From Bradyrhizobium sp. 1 (GTDB lineage: Bacteria > Pseudomonadota > Alphaproteobacteria > Rhizobiales > Xanthobacteraceae), in NCBI RefSeq assembly GCF_023073315.1, contig NZ_JADPJH010000011.1:362837-426836 (forward strand): 64,000 nucleotides of DNA, written 5' to 3'. The first letter of the stretch is position 1, and every line of letters starts with the position of its first letter. A program made the position numbers and the translations under genes. Shown here one piece after another: positions 15,712 to 25,566 of the stretch. A model generated the notes under the pieces. That model was not told the DNA's origin and did no database searches. It was given only the letters and a program-made list of their open reading frames with translations.

Positions 15712-17805
15712 GTGGGCGTTTTGCTGTCTCATTTGATACCCACCCGCATGGAGGCGCCCACCTCAATCTCCCGGCGCGCAGCTCGCCGCCCCTTGATCCT
15801 CGTCTTCATCGCGGCAGCGATGCCTCTTGCGCTTTTTGCGGGTTGGGTCGTTTTCCTGAACGCGCAGCAGCAGCGCAGGGGCTCTCAGGCTGCCGCCGTG
15901 GAGACGCTCGATAGCGTCGTCAACCGGCTTGCCTCCGAGATCAGCCTCCAGCTCGAGATCGCCGAGACCGTCGCGGCTTCCGCAACACTCGACAATCCGG
16001 ACCTTGACGCGTTCTATCGCGAAGCGACGCGTGTCAACGAAGCACGTCCCCTTTGGCAGACGATTCAGCTCGTCGATCCCGACGGAAATCAGGTTCTGGA
16101 TGTTAGCCGTCCGCTCGGAGATGGGATGCGCGCCACCGCCGACCGAGAGAACTTCGAACAAATTCTGAAAACGAGAAAGCCAGCAATCGGCGGAATTGGG
16201 CCACGTGGTCCCATCACCGGCAAACGCGTGGTGGCCGTCAGGGCCCCTGTAGAGCGCGATGGGCAATTGAAGTTTGTACTCACGGTGGCCCTGGTGCCTG
16301 ATGCAATAAGCCAGATTTTGAAGAGCGCAGGAGCCCCGGCCGGCTGGGTGGGTTTCGTGGTCGATGCCAAGGGGAACATCGTCGCCCGCACCTTCGGCGA
16401 ACAATCCGAACTCGGACAATCTGCCAGCGCTACGGTCCGCCAAGCGATAGCCTCAGCGCCAGAAGGAAGCTACGTCAAAACCACGCCTGCCGGCGAACAA
16501 GTCGATTCGATCTACAAAGTCATCCCCGGAACCAGCGGATGGTCGGTCCATTTCGGAATACCGACGCAGGAACTTAATGGTCCCGTCCAGCGCTCAGCCA
16601 TTTTCCTTGCCGGGGGTGGGGTATTGAGCTTCGTCTTGGCTCTGACTTTGGCCTGGTACACCATACGCGACATTTCGCTTCGCCGGCGCGAGCAAGAGGC
16701 GCAGGCAGCATTGGCGCTCAGCGCAAGTGAAGAGCGACGGAGGCTGACGATCGATGCCGCAGATCTCGGCGTGTTCAGCTGTGATTTTGCGAGCAGAGAA
16801 GCGATCGTGTCGCCCCGCGCCCGGGAGATGCTCCGGATAGACGGTTCGCGCTCCGAAGGAGATACGATCCTTCCGATAGATCGGATACTGAGCCGTATTA
16901 ATCCCGCCGATCAGCGGAACTTTGAGGCTTCCTTGCTGAGTTGCCGTTCGGGAAACGTGGCGATTGCTGATTTCCGGACCGCTCCCCCTCACAGCCGGTG
17001 GCTGCGGGCCAGCGGGCGGCTGTCTCGCATCGATGATAAGAACTTGGACGTCGTGTATGGCGTCATTCTGGATATCGACGAGACCAAGCGAGCCGAGCTG
17101 GAGCGACAGCAACTGCTTCGACGTCTTTCCGAAGCGGAAGAAAATGAACGCCGTAGAATCGCAAGAGAGCTTCACGATCAGATCGGCCAGACGGTCACAG
17201 GTCTACTTCTCGGTCTGAAGAACCTGGAGCCGCTTCTGGGCACGAGCCCCAAACGCAAGCTCGGATTGGAGAGGCTCAATTGGCTGCAAGGACTCGCGAG
17301 AGGGATTGGGCGCGATATCCATCAAATCGCCTCTGACCTGCGCCCGACCGCCCTTGATGACCTGGGACTTTACAAGGCGCTGGAGGCATTCTGCGCGGAG
17401 ATCCGGCGCCGGTTCGGGATCAGCGTTGATTTTCAGCCTCTGGGAAGAAGAGATCGTCTCGGCCAGGACGTCGAAATCGCGGTTTACCGCGCCGTCCAGG
17501 AGGCCGTGAACAACGTGGTCAAACACGCGCAAGCTCGAAACGTCAGCGTGGTCATCGACCGACGCACAGCTGAGCTTAGGATCGTCGTCGAAGACGACGG
17601 GAACGGCTTCGACTTCCAGGAATTCTCGCAGGGTGAGAGCCGCCACGCAAAATTGGGCCTGTCTGTCATCGAGGAGCGCCTCACGCTGCTCGGTGGATCT
17701 TTGGCGATTGAATCTGAACCCGGCCACGGCACCTCTCTTTTCATGAGAATACCGGTGCCAATAGAGGAGATGGGCTATGTGCCCGATCCGGATCACGTTG
17801 ACTGA
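15712..17805 (+). CDS. Membrane sensor histidine kinase, NarX/DegS (HisKA_3) type
   Basis: A 697-residue kinase. It has a transmembrane helix (about 27-49), a 250-residue extracytoplasmic sensor resembling a dCache/CHASE fold, a second helix (about 300-322), a PAS-like region (340-455), then the HisKA_3 dimerisation helix with phospho-acceptor His488 in ARELHDQIG, and a C-terminal ATPase domain with the N box EAVNNVVKHA and the G1 region EDDGNGFD. It should phosphorylate the response regulator encoded immediately downstream, which it overlaps by 29 bp. The GTG start at 15712 is uncertain; ATG 15748 is the alternative. The signal is unknown. Confidence 0.9.
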   Translation: MGVLLSHLIPTRMEAPTSISRRAARRPLILVFIAAAMPLALFAGWVVFLNAQQQRRGSQAAAVETLDSVVNRLASEISLQLEIAETVAASATLDNPDLDAFYREATRVNEARPLWQTIQLVDPDGNQVLDVSRPLGDGMRATADRENFEQILKTRKPAIGGIGPRGPITGKRVVAVRAPVERDGQLKFVLTVALVPDAISQILKSAGAPAGWVGFVVDAKGNIVARTFGEQSELGQSASATVRQAIASAPEGSYVKTTPAGEQVDSIYKVIPGTSGWSVHFGIPTQELNGPVQRSAIFLAGGGVLSFVLALTLAWYTIRDISLRRREQEAQAALALSASEERRRLTIDAADLGVFSCDFASREAIVSPRAREMLRIDGSRSEGDTILPIDRILSRINPADQRNFEASLLSCRSGNVAIADFRTAPPHSRWLRASGRLSRIDDKNLDVVYGVILDIDETKRAELERQQLLRRLSEAEENERRRIARELHDQIGQTVTGLLLGLKNLEPLLGTSPKRKLGLERLNWLQGLARGIGRDIHQIASDLRPTALDDLGLYKALEAFCAEIRRRFGISVDFQPLGRRDRLGQDVEIAVYRAVQEAVNNVVKHAQARNVSVVIDRRTAELRIVVEDDGNGFDFQEFSQGESRHAKLGLSVIEERLTLLGGSLAIESEPGHGTSLFMRIPVPIEEMGYVPDPDHVD

Positions 17806-18463
17806 CGATCATCCGCTTGTTCTGGCCGGAATGAAGGCGTTGCTTCAGGACGTGCATGACATTGAGATCGTCGGGGAAGCAACGGATGGACAGGCCGCCT
17901 TAGACATCATTCGCCAGGCCACACCGGACATTGCCATCCTGGACATTTCACTTCCCGGTATCAGTGGCCTCGAAGTTGCTCGCGCCCTAGCGACGCAGCT
18001 TCCTCAAGTTCGTCTTCTGGCGCTGACCGTGCACGAGGATCACGCCTACGTTCAGCCGATGCTGCAAGCGGGAGCTCGCGGCTATCTGCTGAAGCGCTCT
18101 GCGGCCGACGAGCTCGAGCGCGCAGTTCGCGCGATCGCTGGAGGTGGTTTGTATCTGGATCCAGCAATAGCGGAGAAAGCACTTCCATCCGCGCAGGGCG
18201 CCCACTCGTCTTCCGGCGCTTCCACAGCCGGCGAGCTGACACCGCGCGAGAGTGAGGTTCTCAGATTCATCGCACAAGGCTTCAGCAACAAGGAAATTGC
18301 CAATCAGCTAAGCATCAGCATCAAGACCGTCGAAACTTACAAGGCCAGGGCGGTCGAAAAGCTCGGACTGTTCACGCGTGCCGACATAGTGCGCTACGGC
18401 GTGGCGCTTGGCTGGTTGAGCCATTCGGGAAAGAGTGCGGATCAAGTTTTGAGCGGGAAGTAG
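17777..18463 (+). CDS. NarL/LuxR-family response regulator
   Basis: A 228-residue regulator. The receiver domain (about 4-120) has acidic pair D10/D11, phospho-acceptor Asp56 in ILDISLPG and Lys106 in YLLKRS. The LuxR-type DNA-binding domain (about 160-220) has LTPRESEVLRFIAQGFSNKEIA and the recognition helix ISIKTVETYKARA. GAGGAG lies upstream of ATG 17777, inside the end of the kinase gene, so the two are translationally coupled partners. Target genes unknown; neighbouring stress genes are candidates. Confidence 0.93.
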   Translation: MCPIRITLTDDHPLVLAGMKALLQDVHDIEIVGEATDGQAALDIIRQATPDIAILDISLPGISGLEVARALATQLPQVRLLALTVHEDHAYVQPMLQAGARGYLLKRSAADELERAVRAIAGGGLYLDPAIAEKALPSAQGAHSSSGASTAGELTPRESEVLRFIAQGFSNKEIANQLSISIKTVETYKARAVEKLGLFTRADIVRYGVALGWLSHSGKSADQVLSGK

Positions 18464-18671
18464 GTGGGCCAAACGGCCCTGCGTGGCGTGCGGACGTCAG
18501 GATTATCCCGACAAGCCCCGCTCATCTCCTGACTGCCCGATTGGACGCCGTCCACTATCTTCCGTGAAGCGGACGAGAGAACCAACGCGGATCGCCGGCC
18601 GGAACACCGCTCTTTCCGGCTTCTGCACTCCGCACCTTGTTGGATCGGATCAGGTTTGTATGGAGGCACAC

Positions 18672-18854
18672 ATGAGAAATGTACTTTTCCGAGGACGTGC
18701 CCGTCGTCGGCTCTTTGCACAGTATGAGAAACTGCCCGAGCTCGCGAACCGGACGAACTCGCGGCTAGATGCCCGCACGGCTAGAACCGCGGGCATTTTC
18801 CTCGCTTGCGTCTATCTCACTTGCCTTCTGTTCTCGGCGTACGCGATTGCTTGA
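18672..18854 (+). CDS. Small single-helix membrane protein
   Basis: A 60-residue protein with an arginine-rich N-terminus and a C-terminal transmembrane helix (about 43-59, GIFLACVYLTCLLFSAYAI), so it would be tail-anchored. ATG 18672 has GGAGG five bases upstream. No family recognised. It lies 200 bp after the response-regulator gene. Confidence 0.5.
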   Translation: MRNVLFRGRARRRLFAQYEKLPELANRTNSRLDARTARTAGIFLACVYLTCLLFSAYAIA

Positions 18855-18933
18855 TGGCAACAGGCGTGTGACAACCGACAGAATCACGAAGTTGGATTCA
18901 TTGTCCCGATCCCTTGCAGGAACTCGTTCGATT

Positions 18934-19053
18934 ATGGATACAGTCGTGGTTCTCCTGGTCCTCGGTATGTTGTTCACGGCTCTTTGTTTTGCGGCACCGG
19001 AGATCGCGGCACGTCGATTTTCCCGGACTTTTGGACGTCAGCTTCCGATGTAA
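18934..19053 (+). CDS. Very small membrane peptide, tentative
   Basis: A 39-residue frame: a hydrophobic helix (residues 3-20, TVVVLLVLGMLFTALCF) and a basic tail. The ribosome-binding site is weak (AGGA 13 bases upstream). It resembles small stress membrane peptides in shape only. Tentative. Confidence 0.3.
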   Translation: MDTVVVLLVLGMLFTALCFAAPEIAARRFSRTFGRQLPM

Positions 19054-19104
19054 TGTGCGGCGCACCCATCTCACTGCGCGATGAAGATTGCTGTTATGCA
19101 AGGT

Positions 19105-19130
19105 GAGGGCCGCCTCGATCGACGGCCCTC
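19105..19130 (-). terminator. Hairpin between converging small genes
   Basis: GAGGGCCG and CGGCCCTC form a perfect 8-bp stem with a 10-base loop, 12 bp beyond the stop of the minus-strand gene ending at 19142. It could serve both directions. No long T-run is present. Confidence 0.5.
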
Positions 19131-19141
19131 CAAGTTTGCGT

Positions 19142-19375
19142 TTATCGGCAGGCACGCACGTGCTTGACGATACGCCGACCATGATAGCCGCGTGTGACTA
19201 TGGTTCGCACGGTGCAGACCCTCCGATGATGTTGACGATAGTGATAGCCGGCCTGCATCGTCTCGGATGTTGCCGCTGCGCCGACCGGTGGCGCCATCAT
19301 CGCATTGGCAGGAACCGAGAACTGAGTGCCTGCAAGCAGAGCAGCGACCGCAAATCCATAGGCGATTTTCTTCAT
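19142..19375 (-). CDS. Small secreted basic protein
   Basis: A 77-residue protein with a clear signal peptide (1-25, ending VPANAMM). The mature 50 residues are rich in His, Arg and Tyr (YHYRQHHRRVC), with two cysteines that could pair. AAGGA precedes the ATG. Similar short His/Arg-rich exported proteins are common in Bradyrhizobium; function unknown. Metal binding is possible but not shown. Confidence 0.7.
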   Translation of the reverse strand: MKKIAYGFAVAALLAGTQFSVPANAMMAPPVGAAATSETMQAGYHYRQHHRRVCTVRTIVTRGYHGRRIVKHVRACR

Positions 19376-19696
19376 AGTTTTTCCTTGTCGTACGCCCCCT
19401 CCGCACTTTTAGGTCGGTCCAATGAATGCGGAGTGAACGACGATATTGACAAACGTCGTCGCGATCTTTCGCCGCAGATGCAAAATCGACAGCTGAAGGT
19501 CGCAGAGACGGGTTGGGATTGAGGCGCATCCTGGTCCGCTTACATGCCCCCGCAGGAACTGCCGAAGTTGCTTTTGATTATTCACGTCTCAAAAGTCGCC
19601 ATCTCGAACGCACTACCCTCATTGGAGTAGAGCGAACAGCGGCCTTAACGGGAGGGAGTGAGCAGGCACTCTCGCCAGGACGCAAGGGAGCCTGCC

Positions 19697-20947
19697 GTGC
19701 TTTCGCTAATGGATATTGCTGCCGTTCTGCTGACATTGTCTGCCGTCTTCGGCTGGCTCAATCACAAGTTCCTGCCGCTCTCCCGCAGCGTAGGTCTTCT
19801 CGTGATGAGCGTCCTGACATCACTGCTCCTGATCGGCTTGGATGCGGCGTTTCCCACGATTCAACTACTAGACCAGCTTGCCAATGGGCTCCGGCAGATC
19901 GACTTTGCCGAAGTCGTGGTGAATGGGATCCTTGCATTTCTGCTGTTCGCCGGCGCGTTGCACGTAGATCTGGACACACTCAGAAGCCGCGCCATTCCGG
20001 TATTTATTCTGGCCGTCCTCGGCACCTCAATTTCGACCGTCCTCGTAGGCCTGATGTTCTGGTTCATCTGCGGCCTTTTACACCTACCCGTATCGTTGGC
20101 CTGGGCGTTCGTGTTCGGCGCGCTGATCAGCCCGACTGACCCCGTTGCTGTCCTGAGTACGCTTCGCAACACCAAAGTGCCGAAAGAGCTGCAGATCGAG
20201 ACGGAAGGCGAGGCATTGTTCAACGACGGCGTCGGGATCGTTCTGTTCACGATCATGCTTCGCTTTGCGAGCACCGGAGACGGCGCTCAGGTTTCGGCCG
20301 CCGATGTCGCTGAGTTACTCGTTCGCGAAGCTGGTGGCGGATTAGTGCTGGGCTTGTTGACTGGCTATGTTGCGTATCGCGCGATGCGGCTCATCGACGA
20401 CTACGCCATCGAGGTGCTGATCTCCCTTGCCCTCGTCACTGGAACCTACGCACTTGCGCTGCATCTGCACGTCAGTGGCCCGCTCTCCATGGTCGCCGCG
20501 GGCCTCCTCATCGGCGATCGAGGACCTCGATACGCAATGAGTGAGCGGACACAAGGATATCTCTTCGCGCTCTGGACCCTCATCGACGAAATTCTCAACT
20601 CGGTCCTTTTTTTGCTCATCGGGCTGGAGACCTTGATACTGCGCTTCGATCCTCGCAGCCTCGGTCTGGCGGCAGCGACGGTGCCAATCGTTCTCTTCGC
20701 CCGCTTTGTTTCTGTTTCGGTTCAACCATTTCTGTTCGGATGGACTCGGCTGCTCTCCTTGCGCAACGCGCCCTTTCTCACCTGGGCTGGCGTCCGAGGC
20801 GGAATTTCAGTTGCACTAGCCCTGTCCATATCGGATAGCCCGGCCAAGGCCGCAATGCTCGCCTCAACCTATGCAGTCGTCCTGTTCAGCATCATCATTC
20901 AAGGCTCGACTCTGGGCTGGATCGCAAAGCGAACTGTGGGACAATAG
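19697..20947 (+). CDS. CPA1-family Na+(K+)/H+ antiporter
   Basis: A 416-residue inner-membrane exchanger with about 12 hydrophobic segments. Family hallmarks are present: GALISPTDPVAVLS (the ion-binding aspartate in TDP), EGEALFNDGVGIV (the ND pair) and TWAGVRGGISVALAL. It swaps cytoplasmic Na+ or K+ for protons and supports pH or salt tolerance. I chose GTG 19697, seven bases after GGGAG; a GTG at 19658 gives a non-conserved hydrophilic extension. No C-terminal regulatory domain is present. It fits the ion-homeostasis theme with the ClC gene next door. Confidence 0.92.
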   Translation: MLSLMDIAAVLLTLSAVFGWLNHKFLPLSRSVGLLVMSVLTSLLLIGLDAAFPTIQLLDQLANGLRQIDFAEVVVNGILAFLLFAGALHVDLDTLRSRAIPVFILAVLGTSISTVLVGLMFWFICGLLHLPVSLAWAFVFGALISPTDPVAVLSTLRNTKVPKELQIETEGEALFNDGVGIVLFTIMLRFASTGDGAQVSAADVAELLVREAGGGLVLGLLTGYVAYRAMRLIDDYAIEVLISLALVTGTYALALHLHVSGPLSMVAAGLLIGDRGPRYAMSERTQGYLFALWTLIDEILNSVLFLLIGLETLILRFDPRSLGLAAATVPIVLFARFVSVSVQPFLFGWTRLLSLRNAPFLTWAGVRGGISVALALSISDSPAKAAMLASTYAVVLFSIIIQGSTLGWIAKRTVGQ

Positions 20948-21003
20948 GTCACGTCTCCAATCATCGTTCAGGCCCAGGCGACAAGCGCCTCATTTTGCCC
21001 GGA

Positions 21004-22920
21004 TCAATCCTCATAGCTGTCGATGACCGCATCTGCGATCACGCGTTTGGTCAGGACGCCGACGATATCCTTAACGCGCGGGCGCGAGGCAGAGCGGACA
21101 ACGATTGCCGCGCCGGCCCGATGGCGCTTCAACCTAGCAAACACCAAGCTTAGAAGGTCCTGATCGCGGCAAATGACCATCCGCCGCTCGACGAATTGCT
21201 CGACCACGAGAGCTGGATTCGATTGCGACTCCGCCCATAAGCCGGAACGTGGTGGGATCAGGCCGACAATCCGGCCTTCACGCTCAACCACGATAGGAAG
21301 TGCATCATCGATATCTTCCGCAGCCATAGCCTGTTTTAGTGTCGTTCTTACTCCGGCGACGATAAAGCGCCTTTCCATGATGTCCTGGACCTGCTTCACC
21401 AGATAGAGGTTGATATGCCGCTCCTTTGGAATGCGGTGCCCGCGGTGGCGCAGCTTGACCGTGTAGATCGTCTCGTTGACGAGTGCACGCCTGACGCCTG
21501 CAGCCAACGCCACCGCAACGATCACCGGAACGATGATTGCGTAATCACGGGTCATCTCGAAGACCATCACGATCGCCGTCATGACGCCGCCCGTACCTGC
21601 ACCGACGATGGCCGCCATTCCAATGATCGCGGCCGAAGATGGCGTTAGCCCTGAATGAGGCAGGATTGAATTGGTTGCAGCGGCAAAGGCGGCCCCCAGC
21701 GTGGCGCCAAGGTATAGTGATGGCGAGAAGATCCCGCCCGACGCCCCGCAGCCGAGGCTGACCGTCGTTGCCAACAGCTTCAGCACGAACAGCAGGGCCA
21801 GTAACCCTGCCGCCGTCATCTTGTGGTCCAGTATCTCCTGAATGACGGAGTAGCCCACTCCGTCGATGTAGGAGTGGCCAAAGGCATGGGTGAGCACCAC
21901 CATCGTCAGGCCGATTGACGACATGCCGATGATATTTTGAACATACTCGTTGCCAGACAGCTTCGGAAACCCGTCTTCCATGAAGACGAGCAGACGGATA
22001 AACGCCCAGGCTGCCGCTCCAGACAACAGGCCAAGCAGGACGAATGCGAGAGCTTCCTGCGCATTGAAGGATGCAACCATGCTGAATTGCACATCCGGAA
22101 CCGAAAAGGCCGGGTCCGGACCGATCAGGATGCGTCCGATCGTCGTCGCAGCCCCCGTGGCCACGACGACTGGAAGGAATGTCCGGTTTGAAACTTCCGG
22201 CAGAAGAATTTCCAGAGCAAACAGCACGCCGCCCAGCGGAGTATTGAAGGTTGCGGCGATGCCCGCGCCCGCGCCCGCGGACAGCAGCGTGATCCTCTGC
22301 CGGGTCGAGAGCCCGATGAATTGAGCAAAGGCTGAGCCCAGGGCTGAGCCTATCTGAATGATAGGGCCTTCGCGCCCGACGGCGGCGCCGCTTCCGATGG
22401 ATACCGCGGATGCCAGCGCCTTTATCAAAGCCACCGAACCCCGAATTTTCCCGCGCTTGTAGAATATGGCGTCCATCACTTCGGGTACGCCATGTCCCTT
22501 TGCTTCTGGAGCAAACCGCCGGACGAGAAAGACGACGATGAGGCCGCCGATCACAGGCGCAAGAAGAACAAAGTCGCCGAAAGGACTCGGGCCCTCACTG
22601 ACGTTTGCGTCGTAAGCGACGCTCAGCCTTCCATTGTAAGACAAGTTGTGCACGAGGCCGATCAGCGCGCGAAAGCCGACGGCGCCAAGTCCGGTCATGA
22701 CGCCAATCACCAAGGCGAGCGCGCAAAGTACGAGAAGGCTGACCTTCCGCTCTTCAGCAAACGGCTTGATGCTGCTGCCGATCAGGGCTTTTCGCGTGCC
22801 GTAAGTCAGGACCGAGGGCATTTGACCACTATTGCGCACACACACCAATATGAACTCTGGTTCCGAAAGGCGGTTCCTGCCAAGAGGCATGGCGACAATC
22901 CGCGCCCACCGAGCCTCCAC
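21004..22920 (-). CDS. ClC-family chloride channel/exchanger with C-terminal CBS pair
   Basis: Up to 638 residues. The ClC core carries GHGVPEV (the first selectivity motif; GSGIP in E. coli), GREGPIIQIG with the gating glutamate, and GASGGIFSPSLY. The last 140 residues are two CBS domains (IMERRFIVAG to the end), a regulatory module that binds adenosine ligands in other ClC proteins. It would move chloride, possibly against protons, across the inner membrane. The start is unclear: GTG 22920 lies one base after the stop of the flavin monooxygenase gene, with ATG 22890 and ATG 22821 as alternatives. The upstream gene is on the same strand, so the pair may be co-transcribed. Confidence 0.9.
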   Translation of the reverse strand: MEARWARIVAMPLGRNRLSEPEFILVCVRNSGQMPSVLTYGTRKALIGSSIKPFAEERKVSLLVLCALALVIGVMTGLGAVGFRALIGLVHNLSYNGRLSVAYDANVSEGPSPFGDFVLLAPVIGGLIVVFLVRRFAPEAKGHGVPEVMDAIFYKRGKIRGSVALIKALASAVSIGSGAAVGREGPIIQIGSALGSAFAQFIGLSTRQRITLLSAGAGAGIAATFNTPLGGVLFALEILLPEVSNRTFLPVVVATGAATTIGRILIGPDPAFSVPDVQFSMVASFNAQEALAFVLLGLLSGAAAWAFIRLLVFMEDGFPKLSGNEYVQNIIGMSSIGLTMVVLTHAFGHSYIDGVGYSVIQEILDHKMTAAGLLALLFVLKLLATTVSLGCGASGGIFSPSLYLGATLGAAFAAATNSILPHSGLTPSSAAIIGMAAIVGAGTGGVMTAIVMVFEMTRDYAIIVPVIVAVALAAGVRRALVNETIYTVKLRHRGHRIPKERHINLYLVKQVQDIMERRFIVAGVRTTLKQAMAAEDIDDALPIVVEREGRIVGLIPPRSGLWAESQSNPALVVEQFVERRMVICRDQDLLSLVFARLKRHRAGAAIVVRSASRPRVKDIVGVLTKRVIADAVIDSYED

Positions 22921-22921
22921 G

Positions 22922-24127
22922 TCACCGCCATCGTCGATTCATGGTGCCCGGCCAGCGGTAGTCAGGAAGCTCCAGTTCGTCGGCGATGTCCCGCCCAATT
23001 GCGAGCCTCGCCAGTCCCGGTATCGTGAAACTTCTGACCACGACGTTGCGGAAGAGCATTCCCACACGCGTTCTCGGCGCCAGGGCTCCGGCGAAGCGCT
23101 GGGCACCCTGCTGTTTCCGGCCTATATAGCTCTTCAGCCGCGCCTCGTATCCGGCAAATGCCTCCAAATATCCTCCGCCGGCCATGGCGAGTTCACCGGC
23201 CAAGACATAAGCTGAAATCATCGCCAGCGCCGATCCCTGCCCTGCCAGAAGCGAGACGCAGAAAGCGGCATCACCAATGAGCGCCACGCGACCTCGTGAC
23301 CAGTTCGGCATCCTGATCTGACTGACGGTGTCGAAATAGAGTTCACCGGCGCGCTCCAGTTCGGCAAGCATCTGATCGCATTCCCAGCCATCTCCGCCAT
23401 AGATTTCACGAAGGAGCGCCTTTTGCGAGGCCGGCGTTTCCGGAAACACTGAGTGATGCTCGGCAAATACCAAGAGAAACAAGGTGCGATCATCACGCAG
23501 CGTGAAGCGGCCTACCATGCGGCCCGGTTGACAGTAAATCAGATACACATCCTCGTCGCGCGGTCGATAGCCGTGTGCTTCGAAGGCGGCCACGATATTC
23601 CCCAGACGCCGCTCGAACTGAGCCTGCGGTCCAAAGACCAGATTGCGCACGGCTGAATGCAGGCCGTCTGCCCCGACGAGAAGGTCGAACCTCCGCCTGC
23701 CGCCGTGCTTCAGTTGGACTTCGACGCAATCCGGTTTCTCTTCGACGAGAATGATCTCGTCTCCGAAAATGGCTTCGACGCCGCTGGTCCGTTCGAACAG
23801 CATGCGCGAGAGGTCACTGCGCTGAAGAGTAACGTATCGTCCATTCGTCAACTCGGAGAAGACGTCGGTACCGAAGCCGGCCAGCCGACGGCCAGCTTCA
23901 TCTACGATCCGAACCTCTCGGGCGTAGTAACTGTCGCGATTGATCTCCGGCATCAATCCCATCCGTTCAGCGATGGTGTAGCCGAGCCCCCAAAAGTCGA
24001 TGACATAGCCTCCGCTTCGTAGAGCGGAGGCACGCTCGAGGAGCGTCGGCTGGAAGCCGGCTGCTTTCAACCAATAGGCAAGCGTGGGTCCGGCAATTCC
24101 AACCCCGGAGATTAGAACGCTGTTCAT
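22922..24127 (-). CDS. FAD-dependent monooxygenase (PheA/TfdB or tetracycline-hydroxylase-like)
   Basis: A 401-residue flavoprotein. The N-terminal dinucleotide fold reads VLISGVGIAGPTLAYWL with the acidic strand end LLERA; the DG motif VGADGLHSAVR is near residue 155; the second FAD motif GDAAFCVSLLAGQGS is near residue 285. These are the three signatures of class A aromatic hydroxylases. It would use NAD(P)H and oxygen to hydroxylate a small molecule; the substrate is unknown, and related proteins include tetracycline-inactivating enzymes. GAGGAG precedes ATG 24127. Confidence 0.88.
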   Translation of the reverse strand: MNSVLISGVGIAGPTLAYWLKAAGFQPTLLERASALRSGGYVIDFWGLGYTIAERMGLMPEINRDSYYAREVRIVDEAGRRLAGFGTDVFSELTNGRYVTLQRSDLSRMLFERTSGVEAIFGDEIILVEEKPDCVEVQLKHGGRRRFDLLVGADGLHSAVRNLVFGPQAQFERRLGNIVAAFEAHGYRPRDEDVYLIYCQPGRMVGRFTLRDDRTLFLLVFAEHHSVFPETPASQKALLREIYGGDGWECDQMLAELERAGELYFDTVSQIRMPNWSRGRVALIGDAAFCVSLLAGQGSALAMISAYVLAGELAMAGGGYLEAFAGYEARLKSYIGRKQQGAQRFAGALAPRTRVGMLFRNVVVRSFTIPGLARLAIGRDIADELELPDYRWPGTMNRRWR

Positions 24128-24357
24128 GCCATCTCCTCAAAAACGAACTACGATCAGCAACACGATGCCCGAGCCGCTCTAGCGCTTCGGCGGTCTTCGG
24201 ACGAGAATTATTCGCTTGCGTACAAGAACATTTGAGGCCGCAACAGAGTATTACATACATCGCGACGCGATCGCCGTGATGATGTTCCGAGTAGTCTCGC
24301 CAGCGCAACTTCAATGTCGAGCTTCGGAATCTGGACTGTTCCGACAAAGGAGACGAA

Positions 24358-25398
24358 TTGGAAGACAAATTGACTGTTCATGTGAGGCATATCGAGCGCA
24401 CCCTCCGTGTAAGCGCAATCGCTCTATTTCTCGCCCTCTCGGTCTGGCTGCTTCGCGACATACTGTTGCTCTCGTTCAGCGCCGTCGTCATCGCTTGCGT
24501 TCTGCGGGGCGCCAGCAACGCGGTCCGTCGGGTAACGCGCCTCGGGCCATACACGTCTTTGATTTCCGTCATTCTCGTGACGGGGCTCGCGCTCGGTGCG
24601 CTGCTGTGGTGGCGCGGCAGCGCCATTCTCATCCAGGCCGACGAGATCAGCCAGCAACTGAGAACCCAACTGGCACGGATCTGGAGCGAACTGCAAAACA
24701 GCTCGTGGGGTTCGATTTTGGCTCAACAGTTGCAGATCGCCGGAAAGTCTCTGCGCACTGGCTTGACAGGCTACGTCACCGGCGTCGTTGGCTCCGTTCT
24801 CGGCATAGGTGGCACTCTCGTCGTGACGGCGGCGACAGCGATATTCCTCGCTGCGTCGCCCCAATTGTACCTCGAAGGCTCGCTTCGTTTGCTTCCAATG
24901 GCCTGGCGACCTCGCGGCCGAGAAGTTGCCGGAGAGCTCGGTGCTACACTTAGGCTCTGGTTTCTTGGTCAACTCGTCGACATGCTGATCGTTGGTCTGC
25001 TCCTCGGATTTGGCCTTCTCCTCATCGGTTCGCCCTTGCCACTATCACTGGCCCTACTGGCGGCGCTTCTGAACTTCGTGCCATACATCGGGGCACTTGC
25101 AGGCGCAGTGCCGGCGATCCTTGTGGCTCTGGCACAGTCTCCTGCCCTTGCCGCTTGGGTCGCTCTCTTGTTTTTGACGATCCAGCTGTTGGAAGGAAAT
25201 GTCATCGCACCATGGATCCAGAAGCGAACTGTCTCGCTGCCACCCGCACTCACGATACTTTCCCAAACGATCCTTGGCACTCTCTTTGGTTTGATCGGGC
25301 TGATCGTTGCCACGCCCTTGATCGCTGTTCTGCTCGTTGCCGTCCGCATGATCTATGTCGAAGGCTTCCTGGAGCGCGAAAGTAAACAGGCTGCCTAG
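24358..25398 (+). CDS. AI-2E (PerM/TqsA)-family transporter
   Basis: A 346-residue membrane protein with about eight hydrophobic segments and the family's long hydrophilic loop (residues 90-140). The conserved region NFVPYIGALAGAVPAILVAL and the C-terminal LEGNVIAPWIQKRTVSLPPAL are typical. Members export AI-2 or, in some cases, act as Na+/H+ exchangers, so its transported species is open. The start is TTG 24358, with AAAGGAG five bases upstream. Stands alone, divergent from the monooxygenase gene. Confidence 0.88.
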   Translation: MEDKLTVHVRHIERTLRVSAIALFLALSVWLLRDILLLSFSAVVIACVLRGASNAVRRVTRLGPYTSLISVILVTGLALGALLWWRGSAILIQADEISQQLRTQLARIWSELQNSSWGSILAQQLQIAGKSLRTGLTGYVTGVVGSVLGIGGTLVVTAATAIFLAASPQLYLEGSLRLLPMAWRPRGREVAGELGATLRLWFLGQLVDMLIVGLLLGFGLLLIGSPLPLSLALLAALLNFVPYIGALAGAVPAILVALAQSPALAAWVALLFLTIQLLEGNVIAPWIQKRTVSLPPALTILSQTILGTLFGLIGLIVATPLIAVLLVAVRMIYVEGFLERESKQAA

Positions 25399-25566
25399 TT
25401 CAGGAATACTACTGAAAAGGTACGGAGGCGATGGAGTTGGTACGGTGTCGTACACTCGTGTGTCTGACCGGCAATCGGCGCGACATAGGGTCCCGAACCC
25501 TTGACTCTAGAAACCAAGATTGCAGGCTGATGTTGAGACCGCATTCTGAAATTACAGGAGCCACAG